Shown here: one piece after another, positions 1 to 8,142 of the stretch | How the letters are laid out: every line of letters begins with the position of its first letter | How positions within the stretch are numbered: the stretch's first letter is position 1 | NCBI GenBank assembly: GCA_031272075.1 | Contig: JAISUK010000020.1 | Coordinates: forward strand, 1-38,195 | Origin: Dysgonamonadaceae bacterium | GTDB taxonomy: Bacteria > Bacteroidota > Bacteroidia > Bacteroidales > Azobacteroidaceae | Direction of reading: 5' to 3' | DNA length: 38,195 nt | Made by a program: the position numbers and the translations under genes | The notes under the pieces: model-generated | The model's input: the letters and a program-made list of their open reading frames with translations, nothing else | Told to the model about the DNA's origin: nothing | Database searches by the model: none

Positions 1-126
1 CTTCCAATAGTGGTGTCTGCAACCGCATTTCGGGCAGACAACGCCCTGTTTTTCGCGCTGTTCGCGGAATTTTGCTTTGCAGGTTTCCTCGTCGGGGAAT
101 GTCGTCGTAAAATCTAACAGTTTCAT
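1..126 (-). CDS. IS1595-family transposase, N-terminal fragment cut by the window edge
   Basis: Reading the minus strand from the ATG at 126-124 gives 42 residues starting MKLLDFTTTFPDEETCKAKF and containing a CPKCG zinc-ribbon half (VVCPKCGCRHHYW). This start, spacing and zinc ribbon match the N-terminal DNA-binding domain of IS1595-family transposases as I remember them. The DDE catalytic core lies beyond the window, so I cannot tell whether the gene is intact. A TAnnTTTG -7 box lies just upstream at 165-158. I looked for a terminal inverted repeat between 126 and 300 but cannot define one without the other end of the element. The family call is fairly secure; activity is unknown. Confidence 0.75.
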   Translation of the reverse strand, partial: MKLLDFTTTFPDEETCKAKFREQREKQGVVCPKCGCRHHYWK

Positions 127-157
127 ATTTTCGCGTACTTTAATATATTACGTGCGC

Positions 158-165
158 CAAAGATA
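158..165 (-). promoter_or_regulatory. Bacteroidales-type -7 box for the transposase
   Basis: On the minus strand the sequence TATCTTTG fits the Bacteroidales primary-sigma -7 consensus TAnnTTTG. It lies 31 bases before the transposase ATG. A TTG sits 15 bases upstream, shorter than the usual spacing of about 20, so the -33 element is doubtful. Confidence 0.45.
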
Positions 166-316
166 CGAAAAAAATTCGGGCAAGAATTTCACCGGATGCT
201 ATGTTTATGAAGTAATTTTGGTTTTTATCTGTTTATCAAATACTTAATCCTCAAAAAGCATTTTGGGGGTGGTTATTGCGGATAATCATTAATTTTATCT
301 TGCAGTCGGATATCCT

Positions 317-445
317 ATGGATGTGTCGGTGTTGCAAAATCCTCAGGAAGCCCGTGATATCAGGGACGAAAACCGCAGGTTGATAGCCAATGAATGGAAC
401 CGGTTTATCGCCCAAATGAAATTGGAAGGGAAATACAGGCAATAA
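317..445 (+). pseudogene. Possible C-terminal remnant of an unidentified gene
   Basis: The plus-strand frame from ATG 317 to TAA 445 encodes 42 residues (MDVSVLQNPQEARDIRDENR onward, ending EGKYRQ). It is hydrophilic, charged and reads like real coding sequence. The frame is open only back to a stop at 290-292. I see no start signal, and the peptide resembles the tail of a larger protein rather than a complete one. Its position beside an IS element fits a gene cut and decayed by insertion. I do not recognise the family. It could also be a small intact gene or chance. Confidence 0.3.
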
Positions 446-619
446 ACATCGTAAATAAAACCTTAAATCCGTAAATCAATTTTTAAAATAACTGCGTTAA
501 ATAAATACGCACAGTAAGGTTTTGCTCGATAGAATCATCGGAAGCGGCACATATTACAGTTTTTGCGATGCGGGCAAGGAGATATAAATGCTTTTGGACA
601 AATCAATAAACATTTCTCT

Positions 620-637
620 ATACCAAAAATATGGTAT
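620..637. repeat. 18-bp palindrome upstream of the sigma factor
   Basis: ATACCA and TGGTAT form a perfect 6-bp inverted repeat separated by six A/T bases. It lies about 57 bases before the -7 box at 694-701. It could be an operator or a weak AT-rich hairpin; a run of T follows at 637-641. Nothing else supports either reading. Confidence 0.3.
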
Positions 638-693
638 TTTTGACAAAAAAATAAATTTTATCAGATTATCGATATTTTTGCACGAATTTGCAT

Positions 694-701
694 TATATTT
701 G
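694..701 (+). promoter_or_regulatory. -7 box of the sigma/FecR/SusCD operon
   Basis: TATATTTG matches TAnnTTTG exactly and lies 30 bases before the likely TTG start of the sigma gene. The nearest upstream TTTG (677-680) leaves only 13 bases between the elements, so the -33 part is poor. Housekeeping expression of the sigma gene is the simple reading; ECF autoregulation is not excluded. Confidence 0.45.
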
Positions 702-730
702 CGATTTAGTTTATAAAGCATTACTATTAA

Positions 731-1288
731 TTGTTGTTTAACAGAACAATACTGACAATTGACGATACTGCTGCCGATTTTCAAAAACTATATCGAGAAT
801 ACTACAGCGCTCTTGTCGTGTATGCGATGTCGTTCGAAATCCATAAAATTGAGGCGGAAGACATTGTGCAGGATTTGTTTATTCATATTTGGGAAAATGA
901 AATTGAAGTTGATTTCAGCCCCGCATTTAACTCTTTTCTTTATAAATCGATAAAACACAGATGTTTAAATCATCTAAAACATCAGGATGTAGTGGATAAA
1001 TATGCCGATTTTGTTCACGAAAACGCAGAAGATAATGCTGATATGGGACAAGAAATCGATGAGCGGGAAATTTATCGCCAACTGTCGCTCGCCATTGATG
1101 AATTGCCCGACAAATGCAAACAAATATTTGAAATGCACCTTTCGGGGAAACGCAATGATGAGATTGCGGAACTCCTGAATATATCCATTGAAACCGTTAA
1201 AACTCAAAAGAAGAGAGCCGTCAGAAAAATTAAAGACAAAATGAATCCTTTATTTTTCATCTCCATTTTACCTTTTATTTTGCGCTGA
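731..1288 (+). CDS. RNA polymerase ECF-type sigma factor (Bacteroidales FecI-like)
   Basis: This 185-residue protein has the two sigma regions of the ECF group. Region 2 lies at about residues 20-85 (EYYSALVVYAMSF, then AEDIVQDLFIHIWE), and region 4 at about 120-170 with the helix-turn-helix NDEIAELLNISIETVKTQKK. It should direct RNA polymerase to the operon that follows, released when the FecR partner senses SusC. The start is uncertain: there is no ATG before Met37, so I take TTG at 731 (or 734), which gives a normal family length. The gene ends inside an 11-bp tandem repeat that supplies its TGA. FecR follows after 115 bases. The family is certain; the target promoters are inferred. Confidence 0.93.
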   Translation: MLFNRTILTIDDTAADFQKLYREYYSALVVYAMSFEIHKIEAEDIVQDLFIHIWENEIEVDFSPAFNSFLYKSIKHRCLNHLKHQDVVDKYADFVHENAEDNADMGQEIDEREIYRQLSLAIDELPDKCKQIFEMHLSGKRNDEIAELLNISIETVKTQKKRAVRKIKDKMNPLFFISILPFILR

Positions 1289-1320
1289 TTTTGCGTTGAT
1301 TTTGCGTTGATTTTGCGCAG
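1278..1320 (+). repeat. 11-bp tandem repeat, about four units, containing the sigma stop codon
   Basis: Units are TTTTGCGCTGA (1278-1288), TTTTGCGTTGA (1289-1299), TTTTGCGTTGA (1300-1310) and a partial TTTTGCGCAG (1311-1320). The sigma-factor stop TGA is the end of unit 1. Because 11 is not a multiple of three, the TGAs at 1286, 1297 and 1308 fall in three different frames. Confidence 0.9.
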
Positions 1321-1403
1321 TGATATAACTTTTTAATTTTTTTTCAGGCTCTTTGTACCCCTTTTTGTTCATATAGTTGTTTTAATATTATAAAACTGAT
1401 TTT

Positions 1404-2570
1404 ATGTTTACACAACAAAACAAAGAAATTAGCATCCTGATATCGCGTTATTTGCTTGGCAGACTCTCCGAAGAAGAAACTGCCGAACTGCAGGAATGGC
1501 GAGATGAGTCGAAGGAAAATGAAGCATTTTTTGGGCAAATTTGTTCATCTTACGCTTTTGAAGCATATTATAAAGAGTTCAAAGCGGTTGATTGTAAAAA
1601 TGCTTACAACAAATTCCTGAAAAAAACGCGGAAGAAGCCTGTTTATCTGCATTTTCGCAATTTATACAAATATGCAGCAGTGTTTGCGTTTATGATCATT
1701 GCCGCCTCGTTGGGTTATTATTTTTTCAGAGCAGACAGCAAAAGCGAATTAATCACCATAAAACCCGGAGGTGCGCATGCAGTGCTTGTTACCGGAGATG
1801 GCAGTCAAATTGCATTAGTAACCGATTCTTCGCAAACAATTGTACTTGGCAGTTCTCGGTATGCAACCAATTCGCAGTCGGGAATTGCTTATCCTCAGAC
1901 TAACAGCGAAATTGGCGAAGTCAAATATAACACGCTGCTTGTGCCTCGTGGGGGTGAATACCGGATTACCCTTTCCGATGGCACGAAAGTACATCTGAAT
2001 TCTGCGAGCGAATTGAAATATCCGATCAGTTTCGGTCCCGAAGGGATCCGCGAAGTATTTTTGAAAGGTGAGGCCTATTTTGAGGTTGCGAAAAACGAAA
2101 ATCAGCCGTTTTATGTCAATGTCGGCGATATTGCCGTAAAGCAGTATGGGACTTCGTTCAATATTAATGCTTATTCGGGCAATTTTATTCGTATCGTGTT
2201 GGTTCAGGGTAGTGTGAGCGTGCTAACCGGCAATGCAACCGAAGAAACGCGGATGCAAGTCTCACAGTTGGCCGAATACAACTCGGATACGCACTCGCTT
2301 TCCCTGAAAACGGTGGATGTCGCTCCATACATAGCATGGAATGAAGGCAAATTCATTTTCGAAAATGAAGATTTGAGCGAAATTATGACGACGTTAGCGC
2401 TTTGGTACGATATGGATGTGTATTTCGAAAAGGATGAGTTGAGGAATCTCCGATTTACCGGCAGTCTTGAACGTTCTGTTTCGATAGCGCATTTTTTCAA
2501 AGCGATAGAATTTTCGACGGAGGTTAGCATTAATGTTTCAGGAAATAAAGTTTATATCAATAAAAAATGA
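1404..2570 (+). CDS. FecR-family anti-sigma factor
   Basis: This 388-residue inner-membrane regulator has a cytoplasmic N-terminal helix bundle (1-85) that should bind the sigma factor. One membrane segment follows at about 89-108 (YAAVFAFMIIAASLGYYFF). The periplasmic FecR domain lies at about 175-275 (LLVPRGGEYRITLSDGTKVH, then GEAYFEVAKNENQPFYV), and a C-terminal DUF4974 domain at about 318-388. In the known Fec-like scheme, the STN domain of the outer-membrane receptor contacts the periplasmic part and releases the sigma factor. The stop codon overlaps the SusC start as ATGA (2567-2570), indicating translational coupling. The length is typical for the family. The linker between membrane segment and FecR domain (110-170) is low in conserved features. 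Confidence 0.95.
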   Translation: MFTQQNKEISILISRYLLGRLSEEETAELQEWRDESKENEAFFGQICSSYAFEAYYKEFKAVDCKNAYNKFLKKTRKKPVYLHFRNLYKYAAVFAFMIIAASLGYYFFRADSKSELITIKPGGAHAVLVTGDGSQIALVTDSSQTIVLGSSRYATNSQSGIAYPQTNSEIGEVKYNTLLVPRGGEYRITLSDGTKVHLNSASELKYPISFGPEGIREVFLKGEAYFEVAKNENQPFYVNVGDIAVKQYGTSFNINAYSGNFIRIVLVQGSVSVLTGNATEETRMQVSQLAEYNSDTHSLSLKTVDVAPYIAWNEGKFIFENEDLSEIMTTLALWYDMDVYFEKDELRNLRFTGSLERSVSIAHFFKAIEFSTEVSINVSGNKVYINKK

Positions 2571-5500
2571 CAAAAATCAGGAAATTTACGGTCGGCGTTT
2601 TGCTGCTTCTGTGTTTTTTTGCGCCATTACAGGCTCAGGAAGATGCGGACGACAAAATCAGCATACATTTAAAAGAAGCTCCTTTGAAAGTTTTTTTTGA
2701 AGAAATACAGCGCCGTACAAAATTGAACTTTGTTTACAACGCAGCGGATGCCGAGTCGATGAAGCCGGTAACGATTAACGTTAAACAAAAAACTGTTCGC
2801 GAAATACTTGATATGGTATTTGCAGGAACTGGTTTTGTCTATCGTATTGAAGGTGAAATAATTACGGTTCGCTTGAATAAAAGGAATGAAGAAAAAAGCG
2901 GGAACGAAGCCAAAAATGGGAAACGTGTCATAAAAGGCTTGGTAACAAATAAAAACAAGGAGCCCTTGGTTGGAGTAAGTGTCTGGTTGAAAGACACAAA
3001 CAAAGGCGCTTTTACAGACGCCGATGGTATGTATGAACTTGATCTTTCCAATGAAACCGCAACTGTCTTGCATTTTTCCTTTCTTGGCATGAAAACGAGG
3101 GATCTCTCCTGTGTCGGAAAAGAAATCTTGGATGTTGTAATGGAAGAAGATTTGATAGGCTTGAAAGAGATTGAGGTTGTTGCAACCGGTATGTTTACCC
3201 GACGGGCGGAAACATTTACCGGAGCGGCGACAACTATTTCGGGTGAGGAATTGAAAAGACTTGGAAATCAGAATATTTTGTTCAGTCTCAAGAATATAGA
3301 TCCTTCGTTTGTGATAAATGAAAGTATTGACTTCGGCAGCGATCCCAACCGTATGCCGGATATTCAGATGCGCGGCATCAACAGCATTCCCGACATTAAG
3401 GGCGAATACTCAACCTCGCTCAACCAGCCGCTTTTCATCCTCAATGGCTTTGAAACAACCGTAGAAAAGGTTTATGATATGGATATGAACCTCGTAAAAA
3501 GCGTAACTTTGCTCAAAGACGCTGCAGCAAAGGCTATTTACGGTTCAAAAGCGGCAAACGGCGTAGTTATCATCGAAACGCTGTTGCCCGAAACCGGTCG
3601 GTTACGCGTTTCATATACCGGAAGCGCCGATATTACCGCTCCCGACCTGACAAGCTATCATCTTACTAATGCTGCGGAAAAACTTCAGGCAGAGGTGCTT
3701 GCCGGTAAATACACCTCGACCAACGCCTATTCTCAAGCCCAACTCACAAATGCTTACAATGAACTTTACAAAGAAGTTGTGCGGGGAGTGGATACGTACT
3801 GGATGTCGCAGCCGCTGAGAATCGGACTTGGACAGAAACATTCCCTGTTGCTCGACGGCGGCGACGAGGCGATGCGATATTCGGCAAATATTGGCTACAA
3901 CCGTATTGCAGGCGTGATGAAAGGATCGGACAGAAACACAATCAGCGGAAATGTTATTCTCCTTTACCGCTATAAAAATCTGTCTTTTACCAATAACCTT
4001 TCGGTAGACGGAAACAATGCCCACAACTCGCCCTACGGAGATTTTTCGGAATATTCGAGAATGAATCCCTATTGGAGGCTTTATGAAGAGGATGGACGAC
4101 TTGTCAAAATGTATAATTCTACAGCCTATAATCCGCTGTACAACGCCGGTTTGAAGAGTAAAAACGAATCGGATTACACTTCGGTTACCGAAAATTTTTA
4201 CGGCGAATGGTGGGCGATTGAAAATATGCGAATCACAGCGCGTATCGGCTACTCGCATCAGAATAACGGCTCAAGAATTTTTATTCCGGCTTCGCACACC
4301 CGTTATGCAAATATTTCCGCATCGTCGGAAGAGTATCTTTTACGCGGACAATTCACCGAAACTACGGGGAAACAGCGCTCCATAAGCGCCGATGCCGGAA
4401 TCTCATATACTTTGCAGAAAAATAGAAATCTGCTTTATACAAATGTACTTTACAATATCGAAGAAAGCCGCTCTGAAACTGCCGGAATGACCGCCGTAGG
4501 CTTCCCTTCGGATAAAATGGACTATATTTCTTTCGGAAGCGGATATGAAAGTGGCGGGAAACCTTCGGGGAGCGAAAGCACATCGCGCAGCCTTGGATTA
4601 ATCGCTTCCGCAAACTATTCTTATGCAAACAGATACCTTGCCGATGTTTCGTATCGCTTGAGCGGATCTTCACAATTCGGAGCGAAAAAACGCTGGGGAA
4701 ATTTCTGGTCAATCGGGATTGGATGGAATATTCACAACGAATCGTTTATGAAAGCGACGGAAATAATCGATCTCTTGAAAATTAAAGGATCGCTCGGCTA
4801 CACAGGCTCGCAAAATTTCAGTTCCTATCAGTCGATTGCTACATACAACTACATTACCGATCAGACTTACAACGGAGATATGGGGATCAAACTGCTGGGA
4901 ATGGCAAACGATAACCTGAAATGGCAACAACAATTAGACCGGAATATAGGCTTGGATATTTCATTTTTTCGCAAATATTCGTTGCAATTCAATTTTTACA
5001 GAGCAACAACAACTAATTTGCTGACAGACGTAACTTTACCGCCTTCAGCGGGTTTCGCAACATACAGAGAAAATCTTGGGGAAACGGAAAATAAGGGATT
5101 CGAAATTGCATCGAATTTCAGGATTTGGTCAAATCCGGGCACCAATGCGTATCTTAATGTTTTTGCCAATGTGGCGCACAACAGCAATAAGATTGCAAAA
5201 ATTTCCAACGCACTGAAACAATTGAACGAAGAACGCGACGCCGAGAAAGAAACAGGCGCTTCGACCGACGAAGCTAAAAAAGCGCAACGGACTCCCTCTT
5301 ATCGTTACGAAGAAGGACAGAGCATCACGGCTATTTGGGCTGTCCCGTCGAAGGGGATTGATCCGATAACCGGACAGGAAGTTTTTGTGAAAAAAGACGG
5401 CACAACAACTTTTGAGTGGAGCGCCGACGAACAGGTTGTCTGCGGCGACGCTACCCCGAAATATCGAGGAAATGCAGGATTCAATCTTGCATACAAAGGT

Positions 5501-5911
5501 TTTGAAATCAATATGGCGTTCAGTTACCGTTTCGGTGGACAGGCGTACAACAGCACGCTTGTTGAAAAAGTGGAAAACGCCGATGTGCTGAACTGGAATG
5601 TTGATCGGCGAGTGCTTACAGACCGCTGGAACACGCCCGGAGTGCCTGCAAAATTCAAGAGTATTTCCGATTTGTCGGTTACAAAGCCGACTTCGCGGTT
5701 TGTGGAAGACCTCGACGAACTTGTGCTTTCGTCGATCAATCTTGGGTACGACTTTTCCAAACTGAAATTTGTGAAAAGCCGTTTTTTCGATTATTGCAAA
5801 CTGACTTTCCATATCAACGATGTGGGTTGGTTCAGTACGGTTAAACGTGAACAGGGGCTGTCGTATCCGCGGGCAAGGGTGTTCTCCTTCGGTTTGCAAT
5901 GCAGGATTTGA
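2567..5911 (+). CDS. SusC/RagA-type TonB-dependent outer-membrane transporter with STN domain
   Basis: This 1114-residue protein starts with a signal peptide (1-23, ending PLQAQ). It continues with a secretin/TonB short N-terminal (STN) domain at about 31-105, a carboxypeptidase-regulatory-like beta domain at about 121-195, a plug at about 210-330 and a 22-strand barrel to the end. The STN domain is the signalling module that touches FecR, so this transporter should control its own operon through the sigma/FecR pair. It overlaps FecR by four bases and is followed 22 bases later by its SusD lid. The substrate is not evident: the operon carries no glycosidase, and its accessory proteins (DUF4843, PKD-like, thioredoxin-fold) are equally compatible with a peptide, glycoprotein or other ligand. 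Confidence 0.96.
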   Translation: MTKIRKFTVGVLLLLCFFAPLQAQEDADDKISIHLKEAPLKVFFEEIQRRTKLNFVYNAADAESMKPVTINVKQKTVREILDMVFAGTGFVYRIEGEIITVRLNKRNEEKSGNEAKNGKRVIKGLVTNKNKEPLVGVSVWLKDTNKGAFTDADGMYELDLSNETATVLHFSFLGMKTRDLSCVGKEILDVVMEEDLIGLKEIEVVATGMFTRRAETFTGAATTISGEELKRLGNQNILFSLKNIDPSFVINESIDFGSDPNRMPDIQMRGINSIPDIKGEYSTSLNQPLFILNGFETTVEKVYDMDMNLVKSVTLLKDAAAKAIYGSKAANGVVIIETLLPETGRLRVSYTGSADITAPDLTSYHLTNAAEKLQAEVLAGKYTSTNAYSQAQLTNAYNELYKEVVRGVDTYWMSQPLRIGLGQKHSLLLDGGDEAMRYSANIGYNRIAGVMKGSDRNTISGNVILLYRYKNLSFTNNLSVDGNNAHNSPYGDFSEYSRMNPYWRLYEEDGRLVKMYNSTAYNPLYNAGLKSKNESDYTSVTENFYGEWWAIENMRITARIGYSHQNNGSRIFIPASHTRYANISASSEEYLLRGQFTETTGKQRSISADAGISYTLQKNRNLLYTNVLYNIEESRSETAGMTAVGFPSDKMDYISFGSGYESGGKPSGSESTSRSLGLIASANYSYANRYLADVSYRLSGSSQFGAKKRWGNFWSIGIGWNIHNESFMKATEIIDLLKIKGSLGYTGSQNFSSYQSIATYNYITDQTYNGDMGIKLLGMANDNLKWQQQLDRNIGLDISFFRKYSLQFNFYRATTTNLLTDVTLPPSAGFATYRENLGETENKGFEIASNFRIWSNPGTNAYLNVFANVAHNSNKIAKISNALKQLNEERDAEKETGASTDEAKKAQRTPSYRYEEGQSITAIWAVPSKGIDPITGQEVFVKKDGTTTFEWSADEQVVCGDATPKYRGNAGFNLAYKGFEINMAFSYRFGGQAYNSTLVEKVENADVLNWNVDRRVLTDRWNTPGVPAKFKSISDLSVTKPTSRFVEDLDELVLSSINLGYDFSKLKFVKSRFFDYCKLTFHINDVGWFSTVKREQGLSYPRARVFSFGLQCRI

Positions 5912-5933
5912 AAATTGATAATTATTATTGAAG

Positions 5934-7397
5934 ATGTTTCAGAAATTGACAAAAATATTATTTGTTTGCATATTTGGATATTGTCTTGTTTCGTGCAGCG
6001 ACTGGTTAGACATCAGTCCGAAAACCGAAATAAAAGCAAAAGATAATTTTCAAGACGAGCAGGGTTTCAAAGATGCGCTGACGGGCGTTTATTTGTTAAT
6101 GACGCAGCAATCGCTGTATGGGCGCGAACTGACCTTTGGCTTTAATGATGTGATGGCGCAGTATTACACAGGAGTTTACGCTACAAGTCATTCTTATTAT
6201 CATGCCAAATCGTATAATTTTACGGAAGCGTCCTGTGTGTCGCGAATTAATGCAATTTGGCTGAATATGTATAATGTAATCGCCAATCTCAATGAACTGA
6301 TAATCAACATTGAAGATTCGGATAAGGCGCTTTTTACCGGAAGAAATTACGATTTGATCAAAGGAGAAGCATACGGTTTACGCGCTTTTTTGCATTTCGA
6401 CTTGCTTCGACTGTTTGGTAAAAGTTATATTGTTGATTCTCAAAGCAAAGCAATTCCTTGGATAAATACGGTTAGCGCAATGGCAACTCCGCTTTCCACC
6501 GTAGAGGAGATTCTCAATCTTGCGCTTTCCGATTTGCAAACTGCTGAAAACAGCCTGCTTATCGATCCTGTGATAGCGACCAACGAAAGTAATGATTCGT
6601 TTGACTCGACCTACGAACGCGATCGTTGTTTCAAATTCAATTACTATGCTGTAAAATTGCTGCAGGCAAGGATATATTTGTATAAAAAAGACTTTCAAAG
6701 AGCAACGGAGGCGGCTGAAGCGGTGATAAATCAGGAAGTTTTTTACTGGACGCCGCTCGGAGAAATCAACAATTCCGATTCGCGTCAACGAAACAGTGTG
6801 TTCTCCGAAGAATTGGTTTTTACGCTGTATATAAGCAATTTGAATGAGATATATACTTCTTGGTTTACCGGCAATTACGGTTTGTATATGCTCAATGAAA
6901 ATTATGATGCATTGTATGAACTTTATTCATCGGGGCTCGATCACGACACAAGATATGAATTTCAGTCGGCAAATTACGATGACGTCCGGTTTTCAACCAA
7001 ATTGAAACAAACAGCGGGAATTACTGCATATCTGTACAGAATGCCGATTATGAGGCTGAGCGAAGCATACTATATTGCAGCCGAAAGCGCCATCAACAGC
7101 GGGAATACTGCGCTTGCCGCCAAGTATCTGAATACGGTCAGAATGGCGCGGCAAATTGAAATTCCGCTCAGCGAAACGTTAAGTCGCGAAGATGCTGAAA
7201 ATGAACTTTATAAAGAATATGCGAAGGAGTTTTTCGCCGAGGGTCAGTTGTTTTATTTCTTTAAAAGGCTGAACTATTCGCTGATTCCGATTCGTTCTGC
7301 AAATGGTCAGTCGATTACGGTATCCTACGTTGTACCGAGTTATGTTTTGCCTTTGCCGGATGATGAAATAGAATATGGAGGACGAAATAATGAATAA
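5934..7397 (+). CDS. SusD/RagB-family substrate-binding lipoprotein
   Basis: The 487-residue product is the surface lid of the SusC transporter. I start it at ATG 5934 rather than the in-frame TTG 5928, because this gives a clean lipoprotein signal with lipobox LVSC and Cys21. The mature start SDWLDISPKTEI is typical of RagB/SusD. Helical TPR-like regions follow, for example LRLFGKSYIVDSQSKAIPWI, with the characteristic C-terminal segment RMPIMRLSEAYYIAAESAIN and EYAKEFFAEGQLFYFFKR. It forms a pair with the preceding SusC and overlaps the next gene by eight bases. The ligand is unknown. Confidence 0.95.
   Translation: MFQKLTKILFVCIFGYCLVSCSDWLDISPKTEIKAKDNFQDEQGFKDALTGVYLLMTQQSLYGRELTFGFNDVMAQYYTGVYATSHSYYHAKSYNFTEASCVSRINAIWLNMYNVIANLNELIINIEDSDKALFTGRNYDLIKGEAYGLRAFLHFDLLRLFGKSYIVDSQSKAIPWINTVSAMATPLSTVEEILNLALSDLQTAENSLLIDPVIATNESNDSFDSTYERDRCFKFNYYAVKLLQARIYLYKKDFQRATEAAEAVINQEVFYWTPLGEINNSDSRQRNSVFSEELVFTLYISNLNEIYTSWFTGNYGLYMLNENYDALYELYSSGLDHDTRYEFQSANYDDVRFSTKLKQTAGITAYLYRMPIMRLSEAYYIAAESAINSGNTALAAKYLNTVRMARQIEIPLSETLSREDAENELYKEYAKEFFAEGQLFYFFKRLNYSLIPIRSANGQSITVSYVVPSYVLPLPDDEIEYGGRNNE
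7377..7382 (+). promoter_or_regulatory. Strong Shine-Dalgarno site deciding the DUF4843 start
   Basis: GGAGGA lies seven bases before ATG 7390, inside the end of susD. Such purine-rich sites are uncommon in this phylum and here favour ATG 7390 over the in-frame ATG 7375, which overlaps the motif. Confidence 0.6.
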
Positions 7398-8142
7398 AAT
7401 CATTGTATTTATCAGCGCTGTAATCTTATTTTTCGCTTCCTGTCGCGAAAATGAAACGATGGATTACGAACTCGCGGGGAAGGTTTATTTCTACGAACGA
7501 ACGATGTTTGCCAATGTCGAGCAGATTGTTTCGGAAAAGAATTATTCTTTCGCTTTGCAAAATTCATCTCTGATGAAAGATACATTTTTGATTAAGGTAA
7601 AACTTATGGGGTATATTGGCGATGCAGATCGAATTTTTCGCGCGGCAGCGGTTGAGGAAAATACTACTGCGATTGAAGGCATTCATTACACGCTTTTCGA
7701 TGGCGTGATGTCGGCCGGAGAATATATTTCATATTTGCCGATAGTGCTTTATCGAACCGAAGATACCAAAACAAAATCTGTTTCTTTAAAATTGCAACTC
7801 GTTGAAACAGAGGATTTAACTCCCGGAAATTCGGAATTTATAAATTTTTCGCTTACTTGGGGCGACATACTTCTCCGTCCGGATCATTGGCCTGACTATT
7901 ATTTTGGAGTTTACAGCGTAAATAAATATCGTTTTGCTATTGATGTGCTGGGACTTACCGACTGGCCACAAGCAGAACGCAGCCCAAGCGGACCGCAAGA
8001 AGGGATTTATACGATAGTTGAAATTCAAGCATTTGCGATTCGCTTGAATGACGCATACAGAGAATATCGTGAGAAATACGGGCCGATTTATGTTGACGAT
8101 GACGCCGAACAAAAAGAAGAAATATATTATGGACCGAGATAA
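7390..8142 (+). CDS. DUF4843-family lipoprotein
   Basis: The product is 250 residues from ATG 7390, with a lipoprotein signal ending FFASC (Cys18). The body matches what I know of DUF4843 proteins that sit directly after SusD: a YFYERT stretch, a Calx-beta-like repeat (EENTTAIEGIHYTLFDG, then LPIVLYRT) and the closing WGDILLRPDHWPDYYFGVYS with FAIDVLG. It probably sits on the cell surface or periplasmic face next to the SusCD complex. Its role is not established. It overlaps susD by eight bases and the next gene by 14 bases, so the genes are tightly coupled. Confidence 0.85.
   Translation: MNKIIVFISAVILFFASCRENETMDYELAGKVYFYERTMFANVEQIVSEKNYSFALQNSSLMKDTFLIKVKLMGYIGDADRIFRAAAVEENTTAIEGIHYTLFDGVMSAGEYISYLPIVLYRTEDTKTKSVSLKLQLVETEDLTPGNSEFINFSLTWGDILLRPDHWPDYYFGVYSVNKYRFAIDVLGLTDWPQAERSPSGPQEGIYTIVEIQAFAIRLNDAYREYREKYGPIYVDDDAEQKEEIYYGPR

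Larger units (their letters stand above)
127..730. other. Gene-poor AT-rich region between transposase and sigma factor
   Basis: No convincing complete gene lies here. It holds the transposase promoter, a short open stretch that looks like a gene remnant (317-445), an 18-bp palindrome (620-637) and the presumed promoter of the sigma factor (694-701). The open frames on the minus strand at 251-442 and 554-784 have no recognisable features and oppose the better signals. The left end of the IS element should lie somewhere in the first 200 bases of this stretch, but I cannot place it. Confidence 0.5.

Noticed and set aside
251-442. 63-codon minus-strand open frame in the left intergenic region
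   Set aside because: No family signal or start context, and it opposes the better-looking plus-strand peptide at 317-445.
1321-1403. CAGGCTCTTTGTACCCC and T-rich stretch before FecR as an ECF-dependent promoter
   Set aside because: It is suggestive of sequences seen between sigma and FecR genes, but I cannot place -35 and -10 elements at a sensible spacing.
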